From NCBI RefSeq assembly GCF_012927485.1, contig NZ_JABBPC010000034.1:1-64000 (forward strand): a stretch of DNA of 64,000 nt, read 5' to 3'. The notes below the pieces were generated by a model. It saw only the letters and a list, made by a program, of their open reading frames with translations. It was not told where the DNA came from and searched no databases. The stretch comes from Polaromonas sp. Lineage in GTDB: Bacteria; Pseudomonadota; Gammaproteobacteria; Burkholderiales; Burkholderiaceae_C. The translations under genes and the position numbers were made by a program. Shown here piece by piece: positions 57,451-64,000 of this stretch; within the stretch, counting starts at the first letter, position 1; each line of letters opens with the position of its first letter.

Positions 57451-57555
57451 GAGGGGCTTCCTTGTATTAGCTGTGCTGATGTTTTACCTAATAGTTTAAT
57501 TTTTCTGTTAATTGAAAGCAAGCTCCTGCACACTTGTCAGCCAGAGAGGGCTTCT

Positions 57556-58908
57556 ATGAGAGTTGTTGTTTTAGGCGCTGGCATTATTGGCGTCAGTACG
57601 GCGTGGCACTTGCTTGAGCGCGGCCACGAGGTCACGGTGGTCGACCGCCAGCCCGAAGCCGCGCTGGAAACGAGCTTTGCCAATGCCGCGCAAATCTCGG
57701 TGAGTTACTGCGAACCCTGGGCCAACAAGGACGCGCCCTTGAAGGCGCTGAAGTGGATGTTTCGTGACGATGCGCCGCTGCTGTTTCGGCCGAAGCTGGA
57801 TCCGCACCAATGGCTCTGGGGCTTGCAGTTTCTGGCGCAGTGCAACGATGCCGCATTTGAGCGCAACGTGCAGCAGCTGGTGGCACTGGGGGCATACAGT
57901 CACACGGCCCTTAAAGAGGTCGTGGACACCACCCATATTGAATTTGATCGGTTGGAGCGCGGCATTGCCCACTACTACACCGATCAAAAAGCGTTTGACA
58001 CCGCGGGTGAAGCGGCTGCCCTGATGCGAAAGTATGGCGTGGCGCGGCGCGTGGTGAGCACGGTCGAGTTGTTGGCTATTGAGCCCGCGTTCAAGTCCTT
58101 TGCCCACCGCATTGTGGGCGGTACCTACACCGCCAGCGATGAAAGCGGGGATGCTCGCAAATTTACCCAGGCACTGGCTCAGCGCTGCGCTGACCGAGGC
58201 GTTAAATTTATGTACGGGTACGATATCGAGCGCCTGGAGAAAGCCGGCGGCGCTATTGAATCCATAGTGATTCGGGCGCGGCCCCGAGCGGGCAGCGAGC
58301 GACTCTATGTTGACCCGATTCATCTTAGGGCGGATGCGGTGGTGGTGGCCTGCGGCTCCTTTACAGCGCCGCTGCTGCGCACGGTCGGTGTCGATCTTCC
58401 GATTTATCCCGGCAAGGGCTACAGCGCTACTTTTAAACTGCTCAAGCCGGAACTCGCACCGTTCGTGAGCGCCATCGATGATGAAGTTAAATGCGCTATG
58501 AGTCGGCTCGGCGACCACCTGCGTGTGGCGGGCACCATCGAAGTCGGAGGCTACGACTTGTCGCTCGACACGCCACTGGCCCGCGCCCGCTGCAACATGC
58601 TTGCCCATCGCATTGAACAGGTGTTGCCCGGGGTATGCGACACGCGTCTTGAATCGGAAGGCGGCACCCCGGAATTCTGGTCCGGCCTGCGACCCGCCAC
58701 GCCGACCAACATTCCTTACATTGGCAAGACCAAGGTCGGTCGCCTCTGGGTCAATGCTGGCCACGGCACGCTGGGCTGGACGCACGGTGCGGGCTCGGGC
58801 AAAGCCATCGCCGAGCTGATTAGTGGCGAAACGCCGGCCATGAATTTTGGATTTTATGGGTTTGATCGCCAACGACAAGCCGCTAGCGGCTGCCGACTTC
58901 CCGCTTGA
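57556..58908 (+). CDS. dadA: D-amino acid dehydrogenase small subunit
   Basis: 450 residues from ATG 57556, just after GAGAGGG. The frame is open further upstream, but the protein begins with the FAD-binding beta-strand MRVVVLGAGIIGVSTAWHLL. Later DAO-family motifs include KGYSATF, GTIEVGGYDLSLD and GHGTLGWTHGAGSGKAIAEL. It oxidises D-amino acids (D-alanine best known) at the inner membrane and passes electrons to quinone. Divergent from argP. The last about 20 residues, after FYGFDR, are variable. Confidence 0.93.
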   Translation: MRVVVLGAGIIGVSTAWHLLERGHEVTVVDRQPEAALETSFANAAQISVSYCEPWANKDAPLKALKWMFRDDAPLLFRPKLDPHQWLWGLQFLAQCNDAAFERNVQQLVALGAYSHTALKEVVDTTHIEFDRLERGIAHYYTDQKAFDTAGEAAALMRKYGVARRVVSTVELLAIEPAFKSFAHRIVGGTYTASDESGDARKFTQALAQRCADRGVKFMYGYDIERLEKAGGAIESIVIRARPRAGSERLYVDPIHLRADAVVVACGSFTAPLLRTVGVDLPIYPGKGYSATFKLLKPELAPFVSAIDDEVKCAMSRLGDHLRVAGTIEVGGYDLSLDTPLARARCNMLAHRIEQVLPGVCDTRLESEGGTPEFWSGLRPATPTNIPYIGKTKVGRLWVNAGHGTLGWTHGAGSGKAIAELISGETPAMNFGFYGFDRQRQAASGCRLPA

Positions 58909-58962
58909 ATCGCTGAGCCAGACCTGCAGCGCGCGCTGCCTACTCACCGTAGCAGCGGGATG

Positions 58963-59886
58963 CTAACGGGACGCTTGGCTGGCCACACCTTGCACGGGGC
59001 CGAGGCGCTCGCTCATCCAGCGCTGCAGATCCAACCACATCTGACGCGTGTCGGCATCCAGGGGGGTGCGTGTTGCATTGGGCAATTCGATCGTGACTAC
59101 CGGCACGCCCCTGTGCACGCCACCGTAGTTGCCGAGAGAACCTGGGAAGATGCCCACTTGGTCAAGGTACAGACGCCCCAGTTTGGACGGTGCCACCAAC
59201 GGGCCGTCAAAGTCGAGAATGCCGTAAGGCGCATGAATACTGACAATGAGCTGCGGTTTGAAACTCTGCATTTGCTGGAACAGAAACCGTGACTCGGGCT
59301 CGGACAGCGGCTTGACGCCGGGCCAGCGGCGCGGATCTTTTCCGGTGCGTTTTTCCCAGTAGACCTTTGCGTCCCGCTGCCAGTTGGGCGTGGGAAAATT
59401 GCGGTTTAGATCGACGCCGTGCGCGTTGACGCGGCGCGACGGTTGACTGAACACGCCGTCCGGATTGAGCATGGGCACAAACCGCCAATAAACGGCCTGC
59501 CGCGTATCGGCCGGAGCCTCCTCCGCCAGCTTGATCCAATGCAAGGCGACCGCTGCGGACGACGGTTCGTCGCCATGAATGGCGCCAACCACCAGCACAC
59601 GCAAACTGGCATGGTCGGGCTTGATGTCGCGCATCCAGATCATCTGCCCGTTCACCGAGCGACTGTTCGTCGGCTGTAGCCGGGCCGCTTCGCATAACTC
59701 GCGCCCAACATTGGGTAATTTTTTCGAAAAAGCAGTACAAGTTCCTGCAATTAAAGGATTTGTAGCTATTATAAAAATAGCAAAAACAAGACATTTAGCG
59801 CGGGACAATGACATGCGGAGAAGTTTAACCGTCCGTTTCCGGACCTTCGACGCCATGTCTTTTAGCGTAGAAGCAGGTTGTGACAA
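58963..59886 (-). CDS. M14-family zinc carboxypeptidase / murein-peptide amidase-like
   Basis: Up to 307 residues. ATG 59814 (MSLSRAKCLVFAIFIIATNP) would put a signal peptide at the very start and is a good alternative. Zinc ligands and catalytic residues are visible: HGDEPSS, NPDGV, GVDLNRNFP, SIHAPYGILDFDGP and VTIELPN with the catalytic glutamate. It is similar in style to murein peptide amidase A but carries a signal, so it is probably periplasmic and acts on peptides or peptidoglycan fragments. Confidence 0.85.
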   Translation of the reverse strand: MSQPASTLKDMASKVRKRTVKLLRMSLSRAKCLVFAIFIIATNPLIAGTCTAFSKKLPNVGRELCEAARLQPTNSRSVNGQMIWMRDIKPDHASLRVLVVGAIHGDEPSSAAVALHWIKLAEEAPADTRQAVYWRFVPMLNPDGVFSQPSRRVNAHGVDLNRNFPTPNWQRDAKVYWEKRTGKDPRRWPGVKPLSEPESRFLFQQMQSFKPQLIVSIHAPYGILDFDGPLVAPSKLGRLYLDQVGIFPGSLGNYGGVHRGVPVVTIELPNATRTPLDADTRQMWLDLQRWMSERLGPVQGVASQASR

Positions 59887-59933
59887 ATCCCGGCGCGGGC
59901 AGCGCCCTAACGCTTGAGGTAAATTAGTCCTCT

Positions 59934-60452
59934 ATGTTGAACCCTGCCACGATTCGCACTGCGAACAGCCCGAACTTTTCCAGGCAAGAGTTTCGCGCGT
60001 CACTGGCGATGTTTGCCACCGGGGTCACGATCGTCACGACACGAACTTCGGCAGGCGCCTTGGTCGGATTGACCGCAAACTCGTTCAACTCGGTGTCTCT
60101 TAGCCCTCCTTTGGTCCTCTGGAGTCTGTCGCAAGCGGCGGGCTCGATGGCGGCGCTGAGCGCGGGCTCCCACTACGCGATCAACATTCTCGCGGCCGAC
60201 CAGAAAGAGCTGGCTGAACGTTTTGCGAGCAAGCGTGAAGACCGCTGGAAAGATGTGCTGTTTACCGAAGGCGCTTGCGGCTCGCCGCTGCTGGCAGGCG
60301 CGGTTGCAACTTTTGAATGCTTTAACCGCAGTCGTTATGAAGAAGGCGACCACGTGATTTTTGTGGGCGAGGTGGAGCGCTGCAGTCATCGCGCAGGCGC
60401 TGCGCCCCTGCTGTTTCATGGCGGCAGGTTCTACACCGAACACCCTCTGTGA
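59934..60452 (+). CDS. Flavin reductase-like FMN-binding protein
   Basis: 172 residues with the flavin-reductase/HpaC fold: FRASLAMFATGVTIVTT, VGLTANSFNSVSLSPPLVL, FASKREDRWKDV and GDHVIFVGEVERCSH. It reduces FMN with NAD(P)H for partner monooxygenases or acts alone. It overlaps the DMT transporter gene by four bases, so the two are co-translated. No monooxygenase is adjacent. Confidence 0.9.
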   Translation: MLNPATIRTANSPNFSRQEFRASLAMFATGVTIVTTRTSAGALVGLTANSFNSVSLSPPLVLWSLSQAAGSMAALSAGSHYAINILAADQKELAERFASKREDRWKDVLFTEGACGSPLLAGAVATFECFNRSRYEEGDHVIFVGEVERCSHRAGAAPLLFHGGRFYTEHPL

Positions 60453-61363
60453 AAGCACCCGCCATCATCGCGCGCAAAGCCCACCTCGACACACTCGCCA
60501 TTTCACTGTTGCTCGGCTGCTGCCTGTTCTGGGGCCTACAGCAGGTGCTGATCAAGGCAACGATTGCCGAAATGCCCCCGATGTTTCAGGCTTCTTTGCG
60601 CTTGGTCGGCGCTACCGCGTTGCTTTGGCTGTGGTGCTGGTGGCGTAATATTCCGCTGTTTAACCGCGACGCCTCATTGAGGGCGGGCTTGCTCGCGGGC
60701 GCATTGTTCAGCGCGGAATTCGCTTGCATTTACGGCGGACTGCAGTACACCTCGGCCTCGCGGCTAACCGTGTTTTTGTACACGTCACCGTTTTGGGTCG
60801 CGGTACTGGTTCCGATATGGGTGAAGTCGGAAAGGCTGCGCGGCATGCAGTGGATCGGACTGCTGTTTGCTTTTATAGCGGTGGTCTTCGCCTTGCGTGA
60901 GGGCTTTGCGGGCGGCGCCGCAGCCACGGCAGGGGGTGACCTGCTGGGGCTCATGGCCGGCATGATGTGGGGCCTCACCACGGTGGTGATTCGGGCCACC
61001 GGTCTCAGCAAAGTCTCGGCGGAGAAGTTGCTTTTTTATCAGTTGACTGTGAGCGCGTTGGCTTTGCCGTTGTTGTCGTTGGCCCTGGGTGAAGTCTGGG
61101 TCTGGCAGTTCAGTCCCTTTGCGATTACTTCACTCCTGCTGCAGACCGTAATCGGTGCGTTTGCCAGCTACCTAGCCTGGATGTGGATGCTGGGGCGCTA
61201 CCCGGCCACAAAAATTTCGGTATTCGTATTTTTCACGCCGCTTTTTGCGCTGCTGTTTGGTGCTCTAGGGCTGCACGAAAGCGTGACGCCAGGCTTACTG
61301 GCCGCGCTTGCGACCGTAGCGGCCGGTATTGTGCTGGTCAACCGAAAGCCAGCGGCTCGCTAG
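60449..61363 (+). CDS. DMT-superfamily EamA transporter
   Basis: 304 residues, ten membrane segments in two EamA repeats (about 15-145 and 160-300). Begins MKAPAIIARKAHLDTLAISL. These are inner-membrane metabolite exporters or importers; substrate unknown. The second repeat contains SYLAWMWMLGRYPATKISVF and ends with an AALATVAAGIVLVNRK segment. Co-translated with the flavin reductase. Confidence 0.9.
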   Translation: MKAPAIIARKAHLDTLAISLLLGCCLFWGLQQVLIKATIAEMPPMFQASLRLVGATALLWLWCWWRNIPLFNRDASLRAGLLAGALFSAEFACIYGGLQYTSASRLTVFLYTSPFWVAVLVPIWVKSERLRGMQWIGLLFAFIAVVFALREGFAGGAAATAGGDLLGLMAGMMWGLTTVVIRATGLSKVSAEKLLFYQLTVSALALPLLSLALGEVWVWQFSPFAITSLLLQTVIGAFASYLAWMWMLGRYPATKISVFVFFTPLFALLFGALGLHESVTPGLLAALATVAAGIVLVNRKPAAR

Positions 61364-61519
61364 CCAGCTGGCGCCAATAGCCTGGGTTGAGGCACCATCA
61401 GGTTGCCGCAGCCACTATGTCGAGCCGCCTTTTTGTGATGGCTTCGGGTCCGCTGGCTGCCCTTGTGTGAGGCGTCCTTTGCCCCTAGTATTGCCGCACT
61501 CACAAAAAAGGAAAAATCG

Positions 61520-62806
61520 ATGGGAATGCTGGACTGGACAGAAAAGAGCAGCGCGGTGTTGCAACAAGGCGGTGTCATCGGGCCCCACGAACGCCTGCCT
61601 TGGCCACTGACCACCGTCATGGGGGTGCAGCATGTGATCGCGATGTTTGGTGCCACGGTGCTGGCGCCCCTTTTGATGGGGTTTGATCCCAACATCGCCA
61701 TTTTAATGAGCGGCATCGGTACGCTGATCTTTTTTGTCATCACCGGCGGCAAGGTCCCCAGCTACCTGGGCTCGAGCTTCGCCTTCATCGGTGTGGTGAT
61801 TGCCGCCAGCGCATATGCGGGCAAAGGGCCCAACACGAATATTGGCGTGGCGCTGGGCGGCATCATTGCCTGCGGCGTGGCGTACACCTTGATTGGCGCT
61901 ATCGTGCAGGCGGCGGGCACGGCCTGGATAGAGCGGCTGATGCCGCCTGTGGTGACCGGCGCAGTGGTCGCCGTGATTGGCCTGAACCTGGCCGGTATTC
62001 CCATCAAGAACATGGCCGCGAGCAATTTCGACTCCTGGATGCAGGTGGTCACTTTCGTCAGTGTGGCTCTGGTGGCGGTGATGACGCGCGGTATGGTGCA
62101 GCGGCTGTTGATTCTGGTCGGGCTGATTGTGGCCACCTTGATTTATGCGCTGTTGACCAACGGGCTTGGCTGGGGTAAGCCGATGGCTTTTTCTGGCCTC
62201 CTGAACGCTGCCTGGGTAGGCCTACCCGGCTTTTCAACGCCGGTATTCAGTCCCAATGCCATGCTGCTCATTGCACCGGTGGCCATTATTCTGGTGGCCG
62301 AAAATCTCGGGCACATGAAAGCCGTCACGGCCATGACCGGGAAAAACCTCGACCCCTACATGGGCCGCGCATTCATTGGCGACGGTGTTGCCACCATTTT
62401 CTCCGGCAGTGTCGGCGGTACCGGTGTGACCACCTACGCGGAGAACATCGGCGTGATGGCGGCGACCAAGATCTATTCGACGGCTGTGTTTTTTGTAGCG
62501 GCGCTTATCGCCGTGGTATTGGGTTTCAGCCCCAAATTCGGTGCCTTGATCCAGGCTATACCGCTGCCGGTGATGGGCGGGGTCAGTATCGTGGTGTTCG
62601 GGCTGATTGCGGTGTCCGGCGCCAAAATCTGGGTCGACAACAAGGTGGACTTTTCAAACAATAAAAATCTGTTGGTGGCGGCCATCACCTTGGTGCTGGG
62701 TACCGGAGACTTCACACTCAGGTTTGGGCAGTTCGCCCTGGGCGGAATCGGGACGGCCACCTTCGGCGCTATTTTGCTGTACGCGCTACTGGATCGCCAG
62801 CCTTAG
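61520..62806 (+). CDS. Uracil-xanthine permease (NCS2/UraA family)
   Basis: 428 residues from ATG 61520 (MGMLDWTEKSS), just after AAAAAGGAAAAATCG; a longer upstream reading is not supported. Some fourteen hydrophobic helices. Family segments are GVQHVIAMFGATVLAPLLMG, the VAENLGHMKAVTAM region with the proton/nucleobase-binding glutamate, and GGTGVTTYAENIG. Probably a uracil:proton symporter. A role in pyrimidine salvage is inferred. Confidence 0.92.
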   Translation: MGMLDWTEKSSAVLQQGGVIGPHERLPWPLTTVMGVQHVIAMFGATVLAPLLMGFDPNIAILMSGIGTLIFFVITGGKVPSYLGSSFAFIGVVIAASAYAGKGPNTNIGVALGGIIACGVAYTLIGAIVQAAGTAWIERLMPPVVTGAVVAVIGLNLAGIPIKNMAASNFDSWMQVVTFVSVALVAVMTRGMVQRLLILVGLIVATLIYALLTNGLGWGKPMAFSGLLNAAWVGLPGFSTPVFSPNAMLLIAPVAIILVAENLGHMKAVTAMTGKNLDPYMGRAFIGDGVATIFSGSVGGTGVTTYAENIGVMAATKIYSTAVFFVAALIAVVLGFSPKFGALIQAIPLPVMGGVSIVVFGLIAVSGAKIWVDNKVDFSNNKNLLVAAITLVLGTGDFTLRFGQFALGGIGTATFGAILLYALLDRQP

Positions 62807-62849
62807 GTCGCGGCAGCCTCCGCCACGCCCCTACCTTGCTGGGGCAGCG

Positions 62850-63200
62850 TTATTGTTCGGCGCGCTGATCTTTCACGTTAGCCAAGGCGGCTTTAGTCAC
62901 GGCCAGTTCACGCTCCAGGTCGGCGCGCTCGGCTATTTCTTGTCCCAGGAGCTCGTTGACCTGTGCGAGATTCTCGGCGGATTCCTGAATCCGGCCTTCG
63001 AGTTCACTGCCTTTCTCAAGCGCCTTCGCCAAATCATCGGTTTGCACGTGCTCCGGGATTTTTTTCTTCAACACCGTGTTGATCACGAGCAACTCGTCGG
63101 CAGACTGCGCTACCGTGTCTTGGACCATCTCGTTTTGATCGAGCGCGCGCCCTAATGGCGTTGTGGGCGGAGCGGAGGAGGTAGGCTGCTGTTGAGACAT
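62850..63200 (-). CDS. Small coiled-coil protein of unknown function
   Basis: 116 residues. A Ser/Pro/Thr-rich N-terminus is followed by a long helical region (about 25-116) rich in Glu, Leu and Lys with heptad-like spacing (AELERELAVTKAAL-type), so a coiled coil is likely. No signal or membrane segment. Resembles short Comamonadaceae proteins of unknown role. Convergent with the permease gene. Confidence 0.7.
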   Translation of the reverse strand: MSQQQPTSSAPPTTPLGRALDQNEMVQDTVAQSADELLVINTVLKKKIPEHVQTDDLAKALEKGSELEGRIQESAENLAQVNELLGQEIAERADLERELAVTKAALANVKDQRAEQ

Positions 63201-63431
63201 GACCGCATTGTAATTGAGCCCGGTGGATGCCGGGCGATGGGCTGGAGAGGTGCCATTTCGCTATATAGTTAATAGCGCAGTATCTTTGTGCAGTAACCAA
63301 TGCAATCAATTCTCACTGCTGAAGGTTTTTCAGATAACTGACCGGAAAGCGCCGGCTCGCTGGAATCGCAGAGACCTCTTTTGCAACGGGTCCGTGCTGC
63401 GGACCACGCACAAGCAGTCGCCAAAAAACGG

Positions 63432-63455
63432 AAAAGTCCGCATGGGCGGACTTTT
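63432..63455 (-). terminator. Intrinsic terminator after the small membrane protein gene
   Basis: AAAAGTCCGC (63432-63441) pairs with GCGGACTTTT (63446-63455) around ATGG. On the minus strand a T-run (CCGTTTTTTGG) follows. It is 21 bases beyond the stop codon of the gene at 63476. Confidence 0.8.
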
Positions 63456-63475
63456 AGGGTTCCGGTCGGCTTACT

Positions 63476-63643
63476 TCAGGCCATGAAAACAGCAATAAAA
63501 GCCAATAGAAAAATCAGAATGCCGCCGACCAACGGTAAAACAAGTGGGATCATCGGCACGATCGCTTCGACCGGGTCTTGCTCTTGGGCCGGCACAGAAC
63601 TGTTCTGTACGACCTGAACGGCGGGATTTGCGGAACTGGACAT
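63476..63643 (-). CDS. Small single-pass membrane protein
   Basis: 55 residues from ATG 63643, which has CAGGAAAC at good spacing; an ATG at 63658 would add five. A Ser/Ala/Gln/Pro-rich N-terminus is followed by one strongly hydrophobic segment (about 32-54, PLVLPLVGGILIFLLAFIAV) ending FMA. Function unknown. Supported by a good start signal and a well-placed terminator. Confidence 0.7.
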   Translation of the reverse strand: MSSSANPAVQVVQNSSVPAQEQDPVEAIVPMIPLVLPLVGGILIFLLAFIAVFMA

Positions 63644-63856
63644 GATGTTTCCTGACATGCTTGAAAAACTGACATTATTTTACCTTTTTGAGCGGCGCAG
63701 TGTGCAATCACCGCTTGACACCTACGCGAACGGTTGCAGTACTTCTGTGTAAGAAGATCTAAGGCGGGCCGAGCGCATCACCGAGCCCGGGAGGGTTTCC
63801 TGCATTGCGCCGTATCGGCGGTCGGTCGTAGACTGTACGACGACTTGGAGAGTTTC

Positions 63857-64000
63857 ATGAACGCACCGTTACCAGAACATCTCCTGCCAGAAATTCGGCA
63901 GCGCGAAACGCCTTCGGCGCTAATAGACGCCCTGAAGGCCCGATTCCCCGATCGCTGCTCGACCGCTCTTGTGGTGCGTGAGCATCACGGTCGCGACGAG
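63857..64000 (+). CDS. FAD-linked oxidase, GlcD/D-lactate dehydrogenase type (partial)
   Basis: ATG 63857 begins MNAPLPEHLLPEIRQRETPS and the frame runs off the window edge after 48 codons. The segment ALIDALKARFPDRCSTALVV, then REHHGRDE, matches the N-terminus of glycolate oxidase subunit GlcD and related FAD-binding D-2-hydroxyacid dehydrogenases. Only the beginning is visible, so the exact substrate is open. Confidence 0.65.
   Translation, partial: MNAPLPEHLLPEIRQRETPSALIDALKARFPDRCSTALVVREHHGRDE

Noticed and set aside
57571..58947. 458-codon open frame antisense to dadA
   Set aside because: It lies entirely opposite a well-recognised gene, has no family motifs and reflects codon bias of the true strand.

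Overview
This is chromosomal DNA of a Gram-negative bacterium, most likely a betaproteobacterium of the order Burkholderiales (Comamonadaceae, Rhodoferax/Polaromonas-like). The assignment is my inference from protein style, a HiPIP, NnrU, MXKDX-repeat protein and LPS/Kdo genes, not from a search. The window contains the replication-origin neighbourhood: rpmH-rnpA-yidD-yidC-mnmE read leftward and dnaA-dnaN-gyrB read rightward. I found no rRNA, tRNA, CRISPR array or intact insertion sequence.

Layout. 0.1-5.6 kb: SulP anion transporter, metX-metW behind a SAM-II-type riboswitch with a terminator, and amtB behind a sigma-54 promoter. 5.6-7.3 kb: a gene-poor stretch with a broken ECF sigma factor gene, then a glycine-rich RNA-binding protein. 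7.5-12 kb: lptC-kdsC-kdsD (lipopolysaccharide) and a Kef-type antiporter. 12-17.8 kb: two small regulators or unknowns, then the mnmE-yidC-yidD-rnpA-rpmH cluster. 18.1-24.2 kb: oriC/dnaA/dnaN/gyrB. 24.2-27.7 kb: a flavin/peroxidase-type cassette with a LysR regulator, bracketed by two copies of a ~78-bp direct repeat. 27.7-34.7 kb: a two-component system, cytochrome b, YedY-like molybdoenzyme, methionine-rich MXKDX repeat protein, a DipZ-like thiol transporter and a ClC channel. 34.8-36.5 kb: decayed DNA. 36.5-51.6 kb: single genes (disulfide oxidoreductase, beta-propeller lipoprotein, HiPIP, patatin, nuclease-helicase, exonuclease, DAHP synthase, NnrU, ice-binding protein, UspA, TetR). 51.6-64 kb: a 1353-aa orphan sensor kinase, an internally deleted ABC binding protein, argP/dadA, an M14 peptidase, flavin reductase, DMT exporter, uracil/xanthine permease, small proteins and the start of a FAD-linked oxidase.

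The strongest unusual signals are: (1) the origin region is present twice, as a ~215-bp imperfect inverted repeat flanking dnaA, each arm carrying matching DnaA boxes; (2) a SAM-II riboswitch fused to an intrinsic terminator in front of metX, which also shows that the longest metX reading frame starts too early; (3) a gene set matching the periplasmic methionine-rich-peptide/methionine sulfoxide reductase system for hypochlorite scavenging, here with a two-component regulator, a DipZ-like protein and a chloride channel; (4) a periplasmic binding protein with a clean in-frame internal deletion.

All function calls come from reading the translated sequence and recalling family motifs; domain boundaries are approximate.
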